Below, piece after piece: positions 31,027-43,665 of a stretch of 64,000 bases of DNA. The translations under genes and the position numbers were made by a program. Under the pieces are notes generated by a model. It did no database searches and was not told the DNA's origin. It saw only the letters and a program-made list of their open reading frames with translations. This DNA is from Azospirillum formosense (GTDB lineage: Bacteria; Pseudomonadota; Alphaproteobacteria; Azospirillales; Azospirillaceae). Location: contig NZ_CP159402.1 in the NCBI RefSeq assembly GCF_040500525.1, positions 1,983,501 to 2,047,500 on the forward strand. The letters are read 5' to 3'. The stretch's first letter is position 1; each line of letters starts with the position of its first letter.

Positions 31027-31973
31027 GCATCGATCCGCAGTTCCGCGCCGGTTTCGGGGGCTCTGCGAACCGGGGCCGCGACGACATGGCGGTGCCGCCG
31101 CGCGCCATGGCGAAGTCGGCCCAGAAAGGCAACCGCCGCCGCGCCTGGCCGCGCTGGACCCGCCCCGCGGTCAAGGCGGCCATTCTGCTGACTCCGGTCC
31201 TGGTCGTCGCCGGCATGGCCGCGTCGGCGTGGCAGCGCGGCACGTTCGCCGAGACCACCGCGGCGCTTCATGAAAGCCTGATCCAGGCCAGCGCGTCGGC
31301 CGGCTTCGCCATCGCCGACGTGCTGGTCGAGGGCCGGACGGAGACCGAACCGGCCTCCATTCTGCGCGTGCTCGGCGTGCAGCGCGGCGACCCGATCCTC
31401 GCCGTGACGCTGTCCGACGCCAAGGAGAAGCTGGAAAGCCTGCCCTGGGTCGCCTCGGCCTCCATCGAGCGGCACCTGCCCGACATCCTGTTCGTCCGCC
31501 TGACGGAACGGCAGCCGATGGCGATCTGGCAGCACGACCGCAAGTTCACCGTCATCGACCGCGAAGGCCGCCCGCTGGCCGACGCCACCGAGTTGGCGCG
31601 GCGCGGCAACCGGCGGATCGAGACGCTGCCGCAGGTCGTCGGCGCCAACGCGCCGATGCAGGTGCCCAAGCTGCTCGCGGCCCTCGACAACGTGCCGGCG
31701 CTGCGCGAAAAGGTGAGCGCCGCCTCCTGGGTCGGCGACCGCCGCTGGGATCTCAAGCTGAAGAACGGTGTCGTGGTGAAACTGCCGGAAGCCCGCATGC
31801 AGGCCGCGCTGCGCCAGTTGGCGGAGCTGGACGCGACGGGTCAGGTCCTGGACCGCGACATCGTGGCCATCGACCTGCGGCAGAACGACCGCGCCGTGCT
31901 GCAGACCTCCGCCACCGCCGTCCTGCCCTGGACGGAGGAGGAGAACAAGAAGAAGCCCGGCAAGAAGACGTGA
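31011..31973 (+). CDS. ftsQ: Cell division protein FtsQ
   Basis: The 320-residue protein has a polar, basic cytoplasmic N-terminus of about 60 residues, one membrane segment (AAILLTPVLVVAGMAASAW), and a periplasmic POTRA domain (IADVLVEGRTETEPASILRV). The FtsQ domain follows (VASASIERHLPDILFVRLTERQPMA in two parts). FtsQ bridges early and late divisome proteins by binding FtsL and FtsB. ATG 31011 has GGTGGAGA upstream and lies within the end of ddl; a TTG at 30990 is less likely. The C-terminus (EEENKKKPGKKT) is lysine-rich. Confidence 0.95.
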   Translation: MSTRLSIDPQFRAGFGGSANRGRDDMAVPPRAMAKSAQKGNRRRAWPRWTRPAVKAAILLTPVLVVAGMAASAWQRGTFAETTAALHESLIQASASAGFAIADVLVEGRTETEPASILRVLGVQRGDPILAVTLSDAKEKLESLPWVASASIERHLPDILFVRLTERQPMAIWQHDRKFTVIDREGRPLADATELARRGNRRIETLPQVVGANAPMQVPKLLAALDNVPALREKVSAASWVGDRRWDLKLKNGVVVKLPEARMQAALRQLAELDATGQVLDRDIVAIDLRQNDRAVLQTSATAVLPWTEEENKKKPGKKT

Positions 31974-32041
31974 TCCTTCCTCACCCCTTCTCCTGACTTA
32001 CGAACGACCGGACGCATCGAGGCCATAGGGTTGTGCTGAAC

Positions 32042-33304
32042 ATGGGCTTCAACGGGGCGAAAAAGCCAAAACGAGCCACCCGCGGCGGGATCATCGCCGC
32101 GCTGGACGTCGGCTCGACCAAGGTGTGCTGCCTCATCGCCCGCGTCGAGGATGCGGGGGCCGTTCGCATCGTGGGGATCGGCCACCAGATCGCCACGGGC
32201 GTCCGCGCCGGCGCCATCATCGACATGGAGGCGGCGGAGACGTCCATCGGCGCCGCCGTCCATGCGGCGGAGCAGATGGCCAACGAGACGATCCGCGACG
32301 TGATCGTCAACGTGTCCTCGCCGATCTCCCACGGCTTCAACGCCGAGGTCGCCGTCTCCGGGCAGGAGGTGACGGAAAGCGACGTCCGCCGCGCGCTGGC
32401 CCACGCCCGCAGCCTGCAGGTCGGCCCGGACCAGGCGCTGGTCCACGCGATCCCCGTCGGCTTCGCGCTCGACGGCAGCCGCGGCATCCGCGACCCCAAG
32501 GGCATGTACGGCGAGCGGCTGGGCGTCCAGGCCCACGTCATCACCTCGCCCGCCGGGGCGGTGCGCAACCTGCAGACCTGCGTGGCGCGCTGCCACCTCG
32601 ACATCGAGGGACTGGTCGCCAGCCCCTACGCGTCGGGCCTCGCCTGTCTGGTCGACGACGAGATGGAGATGGGGTCCGCCTGCATCGACATGGGCGGCGG
32701 CACCACGACGATCTCGGTCTTCTCCGAAGGCACGCTGGTCTGGTCGGACTGCATCCGGCTGGGCGGCAACCACGTCACCAACGACATCGCGCGCGGGCTG
32801 ACCACGCCGGTCGTCCACGCGGAGCGCATGAAGACGCTGCACGGCAGCGCCATCACCAGCCCCGCCGACGAGCGCGAGATGATTGACGTCCCCCAGGTCG
32901 GCGAGGAGGAGCGCCTCGGCGCCAACAACCTGCCGAAATCCTATCTGGTGCGCATCATCCAGCCGCGGCTGGAGGAAATCTTCGAGCATGTCCGCTCGCG
33001 GCTGGAGCAATCCGGCTACGCGAAGCTGGTCGGCCGGCGCGTCGTCCTGACGGGCGGCGCCAGCCAGCTTCCGGGCATGCGCGAACTGGCGCAGCTGATC
33101 CTGGACAAACAGGTCCGCATCGGGCGACCGACGCGGATCACCGGTCTGAACGAGGCGCAAGGCGGTCCGTCCTATTCGACCGCCGCGGGCCTCCTTCTCC
33201 ACGCCGTGCGCAATCCGGCGGAACTTCCCGTGGCGGGCCATGAGGCTGGCGCCGGCACGGGGTTCTTCGGTCGTGTCGGCCTGTGGCTGCGGGAGAACCT
33301 GTGA
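32042..33304 (+). CDS. ftsA: Cell division protein FtsA
   Basis: The protein is an actin-like ATPase of about 420 residues. Phosphate-1 and related motifs are [33 protein letters not shown] and [17 protein letters not shown]. The 1C domain (about residues 85-165) contains [15 protein letters not shown]. The C-terminal amphipathic tail ([14 protein letters not shown]) is the membrane-targeting helix. FtsA anchors FtsZ filaments to the inner membrane. GTG 32033 in the same frame is an alternative start; ATG 32042 is chosen since the AGGG lies too close to the GTG. A 68-base gap precedes the gene. Confidence 0.96.
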   Translation: MGFNGAKKPKRATRGGIIAALDVGSTKVCCLIARVEDAGAVRIVGIGHQIATGVRAGAIIDMEAAETSIGAAVHAAEQMANETIRDVIVNVSSPISHGFNAEVAVSGQEVTESDVRRALAHARSLQVGPDQALVHAIPVGFALDGSRGIRDPKGMYGERLGVQAHVITSPAGAVRNLQTCVARCHLDIEGLVASPYASGLACLVDDEMEMGSACIDMGGGTTTISVFSEGTLVWSDCIRLGGNHVTNDIARGLTTPVVHAERMKTLHGSAITSPADEREMIDVPQVGEEERLGANNLPKSYLVRIIQPRLEEIFEHVRSRLEQSGYAKLVGRRVVLTGGASQLPGMRELAQLILDKQVRIGRPTRITGLNEAQGGPSYSTAAGLLLHAVRNPAELPVAGHEAGAGTGFFGRVGLWLRENL

Positions 33305-33449
33305 TGATCCACCGGAAATGGTTCCCGGCCCCAAAAAGGCTCCCGCCGCACCACGGCATTCCTGCCTAAAAACATCACCCGGACCCAACCGGGCAAAGAA
33401 CCCGCGACGCAAAGCATCGAACCAATCAAAAGGTTGTGGAGGCCATAAC

Positions 33450-35237
33450 ATGATCAACGTGACCATCCCCAGCATCGAGCCCGAACTGAAGCCCCGCATC
33501 ACCGTCTTCGGTGTCGGCGGCGCCGGCGGCAACGCCGTGAACAACATGATCAAGTCCAACCTGGAAGGCGTGGACTTCGTCGTGGGCAACACCGACGCTC
33601 AGGCCCTGAAGGGCTCGCTCTGCGAGAAGCGCGTCCAGCTCGGCACCACCATGACCCGCGGCCTGGGCGCCGGCTCCAAGCCGGACGTCGGCCGCGCCTC
33701 CGCCGAGGAGCAGCTCGAGGAGATCATCGGTCACCTCGAAGGCGCCAACATGGTGTTCATCACCGCCGGCATGGGCGGCGGCACCGGCACCGGTGCGGCC
33801 CCGGTCATCGCCCGCGCCGCCCGCGAGCGCGGCCTGCTGACCGTCGGCGTGGTGACCAAGCCCTTCCATTTCGAGGGCGCGCACCGCATGCGGCTGGCCG
33901 AATCGGGCATCGCCGAGCTGCAGCAGTACGTCGACACGCTGATCATCATCCCGAACCAGAACCTGTTCCGCATCGCCAACGAGAAGACGACCTTCGCGGA
34001 CGCCTTCAAGATGGCCGACGACGTTCTGCATTCCGGCGTGCGCGGCGTGACCGACCTGATGGTGATGCCCGGCCTCATCAACCTCGACTTCGCCGACATC
34101 CGCTCCGTCATGACCGAGATGGGCAAGGCGATGATGGGCACCGGTGAGGCCGGCGGCGAGCGCCGCGCCATCGAGGCCGCCGAGGCCGCCATCTCCAACC
34201 CGCTGCTCGACGACGTGTCGATGAAGGGGGCCCGCGGCGTCCTCATCAACATCACCGGCGGCTACGACATGACCCTGTTCGAGGTCGACGAGGCGGCGAA
34301 CCGCGTCCGCGACGAGGTCGATCCGGACGCCAACATCATCTTCGGCTCCACCTTCGACAGCTCGCTGGACGGGGTGATGCGCGTGTCGGTGGTCGCCACC
34401 GGCATCGACGCTGCGGCCATGTCCAACCCGCGCACCCTGCACCCGGTCAACCTGTCGCTGGTCTCCGACCGCAACGGCGGCAACGGCGGCCCCAAGAAGC
34501 CCGCCGGAGCGGCCGGCCTGACCCAGGCCGCCCCGGCTCCGCTCGCCTCCTCCGGTCCGGTCGCCCCGGCGATCCCCGGCGCCGGCTTGGCTCCGCGCCC
34601 GATGGGCGGGGTCGCGCAGCCGCAGGTCCAGCCGCCGGTCCATCCGTCGGAGTTCCAGCAGCACGTTCCGGTCCAGCAGCCGGTCCAGCAGCCGATCGAG
34701 CCGATGGCTCAGCACGCCCCGCAGCATGCGCCCCACCCGCACATGCCGATGAGCCACGACCCCATGCAGCCGGTGGAAACCGCTCCGGCCCGCAACGTCG
34801 CCACCGGTCCGCTGCACAGCGAGCGCCGCGACGGCCACTTCATCGCCCCGAAGGCCGCCGATCCGGGCCCGCGCCAGCCCTCCGTGCCGATGTCGAGCCA
34901 GCTCGCCTCCGCCCCCCAGGCGGAGCCGCCGGCCCGCAAGCCGAACTTCCTGTTCGGTCTGGTCACCGGTCTGGCCGGCCGCAAGGCCGACCCGGCGCCG
35001 CAGCCGGCCCCCCAGCCGCAGCATCAGCCGCAGCACCACCATCAGCCGCAGCAGCATCAGCCGCAGCAGCATCAGCCGCAGCACCAGCAGCCGGTGATGC
35101 CGCAGCCGCCGATGGCCGCGCCGCAGCCGCCGATGCAGGCCCCGCGCCCGCAGGCGACGGGCGCCGACGGCACCACCCAGAGGATCGACGAGGAAGCGCT
35201 GGACATCCCCGCCTTCCTGCGCCGTCAGGCCAACTGA
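33450..35237 (+). CDS. ftsZ: Cell division GTPase FtsZ with a long linker
   Basis: The 595-residue protein has the tubulin-like GTPase core at about residues 14-330, with [12 protein letters not shown], the signature [13 protein letters not shown], the T7 loop ([12 protein letters not shown]) and the C-terminal core domain. Residues about 335-575 form a low-complexity linker rich in Pro, Gln, Ala and His, with HQPQ-type repeats near its end. The C-terminal tail [15 protein letters not shown] is the conserved peptide that binds FtsA and other partners. The frame extends upstream to 33240, but ATG 33450 has an ideal GGAGG. A 145-base gap before the gene may hold its own promoter. Confidence 0.98.
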   Translation: MINVTIPSIEPELKPRITVFGVGGAGGNAVNNMIKSNLEGVDFVVGNTDAQALKGSLCEKRVQLGTTMTRGLGAGSKPDVGRASAEEQLEEIIGHLEGANMVFITAGMGGGTGTGAAPVIARAARERGLLTVGVVTKPFHFEGAHRMRLAESGIAELQQYVDTLIIIPNQNLFRIANEKTTFADAFKMADDVLHSGVRGVTDLMVMPGLINLDFADIRSVMTEMGKAMMGTGEAGGERRAIEAAEAAISNPLLDDVSMKGARGVLINITGGYDMTLFEVDEAANRVRDEVDPDANIIFGSTFDSSLDGVMRVSVVATGIDAAAMSNPRTLHPVNLSLVSDRNGGNGGPKKPAGAAGLTQAAPAPLASSGPVAPAIPGAGLAPRPMGGVAQPQVQPPVHPSEFQQHVPVQQPVQQPIEPMAQHAPQHAPHPHMPMSHDPMQPVETAPARNVATGPLHSERRDGHFIAPKAADPGPRQPSVPMSSQLASAPQAEPPARKPNFLFGLVTGLAGRKADPAPQPAPQPQHQPQHHHQPQQHQPQQHQPQHQQPVMPQPPMAAPQPPMQAPRPQATGADGTTQRIDEEALDIPAFLRRQAN

Positions 35238-35345
35238 CGCGTCACCGAGGCTGGCCCAATTGATCTGAGGGCAACAGCAACCCGCCGGTCGCCGCCGCCT
35301 CTTTCGAAGCGGCATCGGCGGGTATCCACAACCTGTTAGACTTCA

Positions 35346-35390
35346 ACCGCCTCCAGAGCTTCGCAAGAACGCTCCGGAGGCGGTCTTTTC
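35346..35390 (+). terminator. Terminator after ftsZ
   Basis: ACCGCCTCC (35346-35354) pairs with GGAGGCGGT (35376-35384), with an inner AGAGC-type partial extension, and is followed by CTTTTC. It probably ends the long dcw transcript. Confidence 0.65.
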
Positions 35391-35466
35391 GTGTTTGGGG
35401 GGACGCCCGTTTCGCGTCCGGCGACGGCGCTCTACCGCCCTGCAACAAACGGTAACAAAGAGTGAT

Positions 35467-35495
35467 TTGTCGTCCACAGGGGCCAATGATACCTA
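35467..35495 (+). promoter_or_regulatory. Candidate lpxC promoter
   Basis: TTGTCG (35467-35472) and TACCTA (35490-35495) are 17 bp apart, about 100 bp before lpxC and downstream of the ftsZ terminator. The match to sigma-70 is partial. Confidence 0.4.
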
Positions 35496-35598
35496 GCATA
35501 TGCGGTCATAAGTGCTGGCCCGCCCCCCTTCCGAGGGAGACCGGCGGCAAGTCGCGGACCGATCGCACAAAGACCAAGATTGAAACGGGACAGACACC

Positions 35599-36546
35599 GT
35601 GGCTCAGAATCGCATCAAGACCGAAGGCATGCTGCAGCGTACCCTGGCGAAGCCGGTGCGTTGCTCCGGCGTCGGGCTGCATACGGGCGCGACGGTCACC
35701 CTGACGATTTCCCCGGCCGAGCCGAACAGCGGCATCGTTTTCCGGCGCACCGACCTCAGCGGCCCCGCCGTGGTAGTCCCGGCGCGCTGGGACCATGTGG
35801 TCGACACCAAGCTGTGCACGGTCATCGGCAACGCCCACGGCACCACCATCGGCACCATCGAGCATCTGATGTCGGCGCTGGCCGGCTGCGGCGTGGACAA
35901 CGCCGTGGTCGCGCTCGACAACATCGAGGTGCCGATCATGGACGGCAGCGCCGCCCCCTTTGTGGAGGCCATCGAGCGCGTCGGCACCGTGTCGCAGAAC
36001 GCGCCGCGCCGCGCCATCCGCATCCTGAAGCCGGTCACCGTGACCGAGGGCAACAAGAGCGCCACCTTCACGCCGGACCACGGCACGGGCTTCAGCTTCG
36101 AGATCGACTTCGCCAGCAAGGCGATTGCCCAGCAGAGCCATGAGTTGGAGCTGGACGCCGAGACCTTCCGCGACGAGATCAGCGCCGCCCGCACCTTCGG
36201 CTTCCTCCACGAGGTCGAGGGGCTGCGCAAGATGGGCCTCGCCCGCGGCGGTTCGCTGGACAACGCGGTGGTCATCTCCGGCGACGAGGTGATGAACGAA
36301 GGCGGCCTGCGCTTCGACGACGAGTTCGTGCGCCACAAGATCCTGGACGCGGTCGGCGATCTCTATCTGGCCGGCGCGATGTTCGTCGGCCACTTCCACG
36401 GCGTCCGCTCCGGCCACGCCCTGAACAACCAGCTGCTGCGCGCGCTGTTCGCCGACGCCAGCGCCTGGTGCTACGAGACCCCGCCGAGCACGGCGCTGCC
36501 GGGCGCCGTCTGGAACGCGACCAAGCGGCTCGCCGTCGTCGCCTGA
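35599..36546 (+). CDS. lpxC: UDP-3-O-acyl-N-acetylglucosamine deacetylase LpxC
   Basis: The 315-residue zinc enzyme carries the first zinc ligand His89 in GTIEHLMSAL. Two more ligands lie in FVRHKILDAVGD (His and Asp), and the general-base region is HFHGVRSGHALNN. DNIEVPIMDGSAAPFVEAIE is a family block. LpxC catalyses the committed step of lipid A synthesis, so the organism makes lipid A. The start is GTG 35599, about 10 residues before an internal Met that fits some homologues. The end is complete, and an intrinsic terminator follows. Confidence 0.97.
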   Translation: MAQNRIKTEGMLQRTLAKPVRCSGVGLHTGATVTLTISPAEPNSGIVFRRTDLSGPAVVVPARWDHVVDTKLCTVIGNAHGTTIGTIEHLMSALAGCGVDNAVVALDNIEVPIMDGSAAPFVEAIERVGTVSQNAPRRAIRILKPVTVTEGNKSATFTPDHGTGFSFEIDFASKAIAQQSHELELDAETFRDEISAARTFGFLHEVEGLRKMGLARGGSLDNAVVISGDEVMNEGGLRFDDEFVRHKILDAVGDLYLAGAMFVGHFHGVRSGHALNNQLLRALFADASAWCYETPPSTALPGAVWNATKRLAVVA

Positions 36547-36573
36547 CGCGCCTCGAACGCCGGGTTTGCCCCT

Positions 36574-36605
36574 GCCCTCCCCTTCCGGGGAGGGCGTTTT
36601 CGTTT
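36574..36605 (+). terminator. Terminator after lpxC
   Basis: GCCCTCCCC and GGGGAGGGC form a perfect 9-bp stem with a TTCC loop, followed by GTTTTCGTTTT. This is a textbook intrinsic terminator 27 bases after the lpxC stop. Confidence 0.85.
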
Positions 36606-36822
36606 TGCGCACTCCCCTCCCCTACCGGACTCGCGCGCAAGGAGTTTCGCGCGCACTCCCCTCCCCTTCCGGGAGTGGACGGGAGCGATTCCCTCTTCAC
36701 TTTCCCGAAATCGAAGAAGTATTAAATTATATCAATACTTTATGTGGTGTTTTTGAGACGTTGGCTGAGATGACGCCATCGACATCCCCTCTCCCGGTAC
36801 GGGAGAGGGGACATGAGGCGAT
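36606..36822. repeat. Repeat-rich gap with C-rich direct repeats and palindrome
   Basis: The space between lpxC and the convergent hemerythrin gene has two copies of CGCACTCCCCTCCCC about 45 bp apart (near 36608 and 36653). A strikingly AT-rich hairpin follows (AAGTATT at 36717-36723 with AATACTT at 36734-36740). An 11-bp perfect inverted repeat CCCCTCTCCCG-GTA-CGGGAGAGGGG lies at 36786-36810. The last could end the hemerythrin transcript. Confidence 0.5.
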
Positions 36823-37221
36823 TCACCGATCCGCGGCATAGGCGCCGAAGCGGGTGTCTTCCTTCAGGATGTGCTGGCCCAGCCAGTCGGCGCAGAACTC
36901 GAACACCGCGTCGCCCGTGATGGTGTCGCGCTGGGCGTGGAAGCGCTCGCGGTAGGATTCGACGTTGCGCGTCAGAGCGTCGTGCAGGGCCTTGTGCGCG
37001 GCGAAGGTCGGGTAGTTGGCCTGGGCCATGTGCGCTTCTTCGCGTGCGAAGTGATCCTTGGTGTAATGGATCAGTTCGTCGAGGATCGCTTCGACGATGT
37101 CAGGAGAGGCGCGGTTTTCGTCCGCACTCAGCTTGTTGACGATGTCCACGAGAACGCGATGATCCTCATCGAGTTCTTCGATGCCGACGCTCATCCAGCG
37201 CGACCATTGAATGGAGTCCAT
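36823..37221 (-). CDS. Bacteriohemerythrin
   Basis: The 132-residue single-domain protein carries all seven di-iron ligands in order: H21 (EDH), H57 and E61 (HFAREE), H76 and H80 (HKALH), and H117 and D122 (HILKED). The start WSRWMSVGIEELDEDHR is typical of bacteriohemerythrins. These bind O2 reversibly and may store or deliver oxygen, or sense it. ATG 37221 follows GGGGAT. It lies downstream of ligA on the same strand, about 120 bases away. A microaerobic lifestyle would fit its presence, together with the globin-coupled chemoreceptor nearby. Confidence 0.93.
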   Translation of the reverse strand: MDSIQWSRWMSVGIEELDEDHRVLVDIVNKLSADENRASPDIVEAILDELIHYTKDHFAREEAHMAQANYPTFAAHKALHDALTRNVESYRERFHAQRDTITGDAVFEFCADWLGQHILKEDTRFGAYAADR

Positions 37222-37343
37222 AGCGATCCCCCGTCTCGTTTTTCTTATGGCGCTTCGACCCTTTATGGAACCGGCGGCGAGGGGCGTCAACGCGGCACTC
37301 GGCCGCGCCGCCCCTCCCCTTCCGTCCCCCGGCCAGACGGCGA

Positions 37344-40479
<3,136 letters not shown>

Positions 40480-40859
40480 GACCGGCATAAGCCTGCGCCC
40501 GGTTGTCGCATACCAGAGTATTAAAACCTTCCGGCAGTGAACCGCCAGACGGCGGGCGAACGACGCTTCGCCGCATCTTTGCGAAGTTTTCCAGCGACTT
40601 GAGAATCCGCCTTATCTCTTATGACCTCGGCAAGAGTCTGGCATGGGAAATTATCTGATTTTCTTGGTTTTCTCTTTTTATCTCTCGTCATCTGATAAAT
40701 TTAATATTTTACAGAGCTGCAATAGAGCATGAAACTAATCGTTAAAATTGTCATGCCCATGATGCCCGCATGGTGATAGCCGAGCGGTGATCAGCCGGGA
40801 GGAGCCCCGGTCCAGCCGCAGTTCAACGCTTGCCAACCAAGAACAAAGAGATGAACACC
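40480..40859. other. AT-rich intergenic region before the chemoreceptor
   Basis: The 380-bp gap is unusually AT-rich from about 40610 to 40770, with runs of T and A near 40670-40710. It must hold the chemoreceptor promoter. A search by eye for a sigma-28 motif (TAAA and GCCGATAA) found only a loose resemblance near 40743. No RNA gene or ORF is evident. Confidence 0.45.
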
Positions 40860-42218
40860 ATGGACCGTGGCATTCAAGCCGGCACTCAAGGCGGGATTCA
40901 GGAACGCCTCTCCTTTCTGCGGATTGGTGGTGACACGGCCACGCTTCTGAAGGAAGCCTGGAGCATCGCCGAGCCGCAGCTGCCTATCATTCTCAAGGAC
41001 TTCTACGACCACCTCCTCGCCATTCCGGAACTCCGGACGATCCTGGACGGAAAATCCGTCGAGCGGCTGAAGGAAGCCCAGGTCAACCACTGGCGACATC
41101 TCTTTTCCGGGAGCTTCGACGACGTCTATCTGACGCGCGTGAAGGCGGTGGGCCAGGCGCATTACCGCATCGGCCTGCACCCGCGCTGGTATTTCGGAGC
41201 CTACCGGCTGGTCATGGGACGGCTGGGCGGTCTGATCGGCGAGCGGCACCGCCGCGACGCGCCGCGCGCCATGAGGATCATGGGGGCGGTGGAAACCGCG
41301 ATCTTCCTCGACCTCGACCTGTCCTTCGACGCCTACAGCACCGCCGTGATGACCATGACCAACCGGATGCTGGTCGAACTGGCGGAGAATTTCCGCGACA
41401 CCGTGCAGGGCGCCATCGAAACCGTCGGCCACTCGGCGGCGGCGGTCAACGCGGCGACCGGCGCGGTGCGCGACATCGCCCAGGACACCGGCGTGCGCAC
41501 CGAGCATCTGACCGTCGCGGTCGCCGGCACCGCCAGCAACGCCCGCGCCATCGCCGCCGCCGCCGAGGAGCTGACCGCCACCAACCACAGCGTGGTGTCG
41601 CGCATGGAGAGCGCCTTCTCCATCGTCGACGACGCGCAGGCCGCCACCCAGCGCTCGACCGAGGCGGTCACCGCGCTGGCCGGGATCGCCGGGCGGATCG
41701 GCGGGACGCTGAAGCTGATCAACGCCATCGCCAACCAGACCAACCTGCTGGCGCTGAACGCCACCATCGAGGCGGCCCGCGCCGGCGAGGCCGGGCGCGG
41801 CTTCTCCGTGGTGGCGGCGGAGGTGAAGGTGCTTGCCAAGCAGACCGCCGGAGCCACCGAGGACATCACCCGCCTGCTTCAGGAGATCGACGGCGCGACG
41901 GGCCGGACCCGCGACGAGATCGCCGGGATTGGGACGGTGGTCGGGGCGCTGCGCACCCATTCGCAGGACGTGCTGTCCATCATGGGCCAGCAGAACGACG
42001 CCACCCGCGAGATCGCCCAGAACATCCATGAGGCCAGCCGCTCCGCGGAGCGCATGTCCGATGAGGCCGGGCATCTCGCCGACGGCGCGCGGTCGGTCAT
42101 GGCGTCGGTCGAGGACGCCTTCCACACCACCGCGCGGCTGACCGGGACGGCGGACGAACTGCGCGCCGCGCTGGACAAGTTCCTGTCGCACATGATGTCG
42201 CTGCGCGTGGCGGCGTGA
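40860..42218 (+). CDS. Globin-coupled methyl-accepting chemotaxis transducer (HemAT-like)
   Basis: The protein of about 452 residues has no membrane segment. Residues about 15-165 form a protoglobin sensor domain, with NHWRHLFSG and the proximal heme His101 in AHYRIGLHPRWYFGAYR. The rest is a methyl-accepting signalling domain; its hairpin tip is IANQTNLLALNATIEAARAG, followed by GRGFSVVAAEVKVLAKQTAGA. It would bind heme, sense O2 and control CheA in aerotaxis. Starts at 40851 and TTG 40830 are in frame; 40860 is preferred because AAAGAG lies nine bases upstream. No cheA or cheW gene is adjacent. Confidence 0.92.
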   Translation: MDRGIQAGTQGGIQERLSFLRIGGDTATLLKEAWSIAEPQLPIILKDFYDHLLAIPELRTILDGKSVERLKEAQVNHWRHLFSGSFDDVYLTRVKAVGQAHYRIGLHPRWYFGAYRLVMGRLGGLIGERHRRDAPRAMRIMGAVETAIFLDLDLSFDAYSTAVMTMTNRMLVELAENFRDTVQGAIETVGHSAAAVNAATGAVRDIAQDTGVRTEHLTVAVAGTASNARAIAAAAEELTATNHSVVSRMESAFSIVDDAQAATQRSTEAVTALAGIAGRIGGTLKLINAIANQTNLLALNATIEAARAGEAGRGFSVVAAEVKVLAKQTAGATEDITRLLQEIDGATGRTRDEIAGIGTVVGALRTHSQDVLSIMGQQNDATREIAQNIHEASRSAERMSDEAGHLADGARSVMASVEDAFHTTARLTGTADELRAALDKFLSHMMSLRVAA

Positions 42219-42234
42219 GGCAGGGGGGCGTCGA

Positions 42235-43665
42235 TCAGGCCGCGTCGAACGGATGCAGCGGGTCGGGGTGATGGTCCGTCAGCGCGGCGAGGGCGTGGAC
42301 ATCCCCCGACAGGCCGAGATCCGCCATGGAGGGCACCGCATCCGCATGGACCGGCGCCGCGGCCTCCAGACCCTGGGCGACAAGGTGCTGCCACACCGTG
42401 TCCTGGCCGTCCGCCGACAGGGCCGAGGCCATGGCGCCGCTTCCCGAGGCGCCTGCGGAGGACGGGAACCAGGACTTGTCGGCGTCGACGACCAGCGTGC
42501 CGTTCCACCACAGTCCGGCCTGCCCCTTCACCACGTCCTTGCCGTCGAGCGCGCCCTTGTCATAGGTGACGTTGGCGGCGGTCGGGCTGTGGGCGGTGCC
42601 GTTGATGGTGACCTTGTTGACGAACAGGTTGCGGTCCTGGCCGTTCACGAAGCCGTCGTTGTCGTACTGGACCTGCACCTTGTGGGCCTGGTCGGCGGTC
42701 AGGTTTGCGGTGAAGCTGTAGTCCTTGGCCGCCGAATCCACCGTGGCCTGCCCCACCGTCTTGCCGTCGACCAGCAGCTTGAAATGCGCGTTCACCCCGC
42801 CGGCCGGCGCGCCGGAGGCGTTGACGGTGATCGTCGTGGCGCTCTGCGCTGTGGGCACCGGCGCCGACTGGGCGATCTTGGCGAGCAGGGCGTCGGTGTC
42901 CAGCTCGAAAAAGCCGGCGGTGCCCATGGCCTTGCCGGTGCTGCGGGCGAGATCGAGGAACTCTCCCTGGGTCAGCCGGGTGCCGGTCTGCTCCACCCAC
43001 GCCTGCTGCGCCTTCGCCACCGCCGCGGTGACCGCCGGGGCGGCGAAGGAGGAGCCGTTGGCCGTGTAGGTGACGCCCGACAGGTTGGTGATCCGCACGT
43101 CGGTGCCGTCGGCGCAGATGTCGGTCAGCGTCGGGCTGCGCTGCGCCCAGGACGGGAAGGCGCCGTCGCCGGTGGAGGCCGAGACGCAGATCTGGTTCAC
43201 GTCGGCCGAGTAGCTGGACACGCCCTGCGTCACACCGCCGTCGCCGCTGTTTCCGGCGGCGGCCACGGTCAGCACGCGCTTGGCGGCCAGAGCGGCCAGC
43301 TCGTCGGAGATCGAGGTGGTGGCCGCGGTCGTCTGCGCGCCGCCGCCCAGCGACAGGTTCACCGCCGTGATGTTGTAGGCGTCGGCGTTGGCGACGACCC
43401 ACTGCAGGGCCTTTTCGATGTTGGCCTCGCTGGCGCCGCTGCCGTCGTCGGGCATGACCTTCAGCGCGATGATGCCGACGTCGGGCGCGTTCTCCAGGAT
43501 TTCCGCGGTGACCAGCGCGCCGTGCGTGTTCGCGTTGGCGACCATGACGTCGTTGTCGTTTCCGTAGAAGTCATGCTGGTAGACCAGCCGGCCCGTGTTC
43601 CAGGCGGAGGACAGGCCGCTGTCGATCACGACGACGTTGCCGGCGGAAGCGGAGCTGTTCGACAT
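42235..43665 (-). CDS. Subtilisin-like S8 serine protease with C-terminal CBM60-like module
   Basis: The 476-residue protein has an S8 catalytic domain from the very N-terminus to about residue 265. The triad is D15 (VVVIDSGLSS), H48 (NTHGALVTAEIL) and S206 (NGSSFAAPAVTAAVA), with the oxyanion Asn139 in AAAGNSGDGG. The second half (about residues 275-400) resembles calcium-dependent carbohydrate-binding modules of the CBM60 type: ITVNASGAPAGGVNAHFKL, then VQYDNDGFVNGQDRNLF. There is no signal peptide or pro-domain. The final 60 residues are Ala/Asp/His-rich and may serve a non-Sec export route. It could be a secreted polysaccharide-associated protease or a self-contained cytoplasmic one. Confidence 0.85.
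   Translation of the reverse strand: MSNSSASAGNVVVIDSGLSSAWNTGRLVYQHDFYGNDNDVMVANANTHGALVTAEILENAPDVGIIALKVMPDDGSGASEANIEKALQWVVANADAYNITAVNLSLGGGAQTTAATTSISDELAALAAKRVLTVAAAGNSGDGGVTQGVSSYSADVNQICVSASTGDGAFPSWAQRSPTLTDICADGTDVRITNLSGVTYTANGSSFAAPAVTAAVAKAQQAWVEQTGTRLTQGEFLDLARSTGKAMGTAGFFELDTDALLAKIAQSAPVPTAQSATTITVNASGAPAGGVNAHFKLLVDGKTVGQATVDSAAKDYSFTANLTADQAHKVQVQYDNDGFVNGQDRNLFVNKVTINGTAHSPTAANVTYDKGALDGKDVVKGQAGLWWNGTLVVDADKSWFPSSAGASGSGAMASALSADGQDTVWQHLVAQGLEAAAPVHADAVPSMADLGLSGDVHALAALTDHHPDPLHPFDAA

Larger units (their letters stand above)
35238..35598. other. Intergenic region ftsZ-lpxC
   Basis: The 361-bp gap has two hairpins in series: an inverted repeat at 35281-35322 (CCCGCCG...CGGCGGG with an inner GCCGC/GCGGC) and the terminator at 35346-35390. 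A DnaA-box-like GTATCCACA lies at 35322-35330. A candidate lpxC promoter is at 35467-35495. I see no ORF of interest. Confidence 0.5.

Noticed and set aside
34990..35100. HQPQ repeats as a frameshift or assembly error
   Set aside because: The frame stays open and continues into the conserved FtsZ tail, so the repeats are genuine coding sequence.
40620..40860. Sigma-28 promoter for the chemoreceptor
   Set aside because: Only a loose match to TAAA-N-GCCGATAA was seen, not good enough to call.
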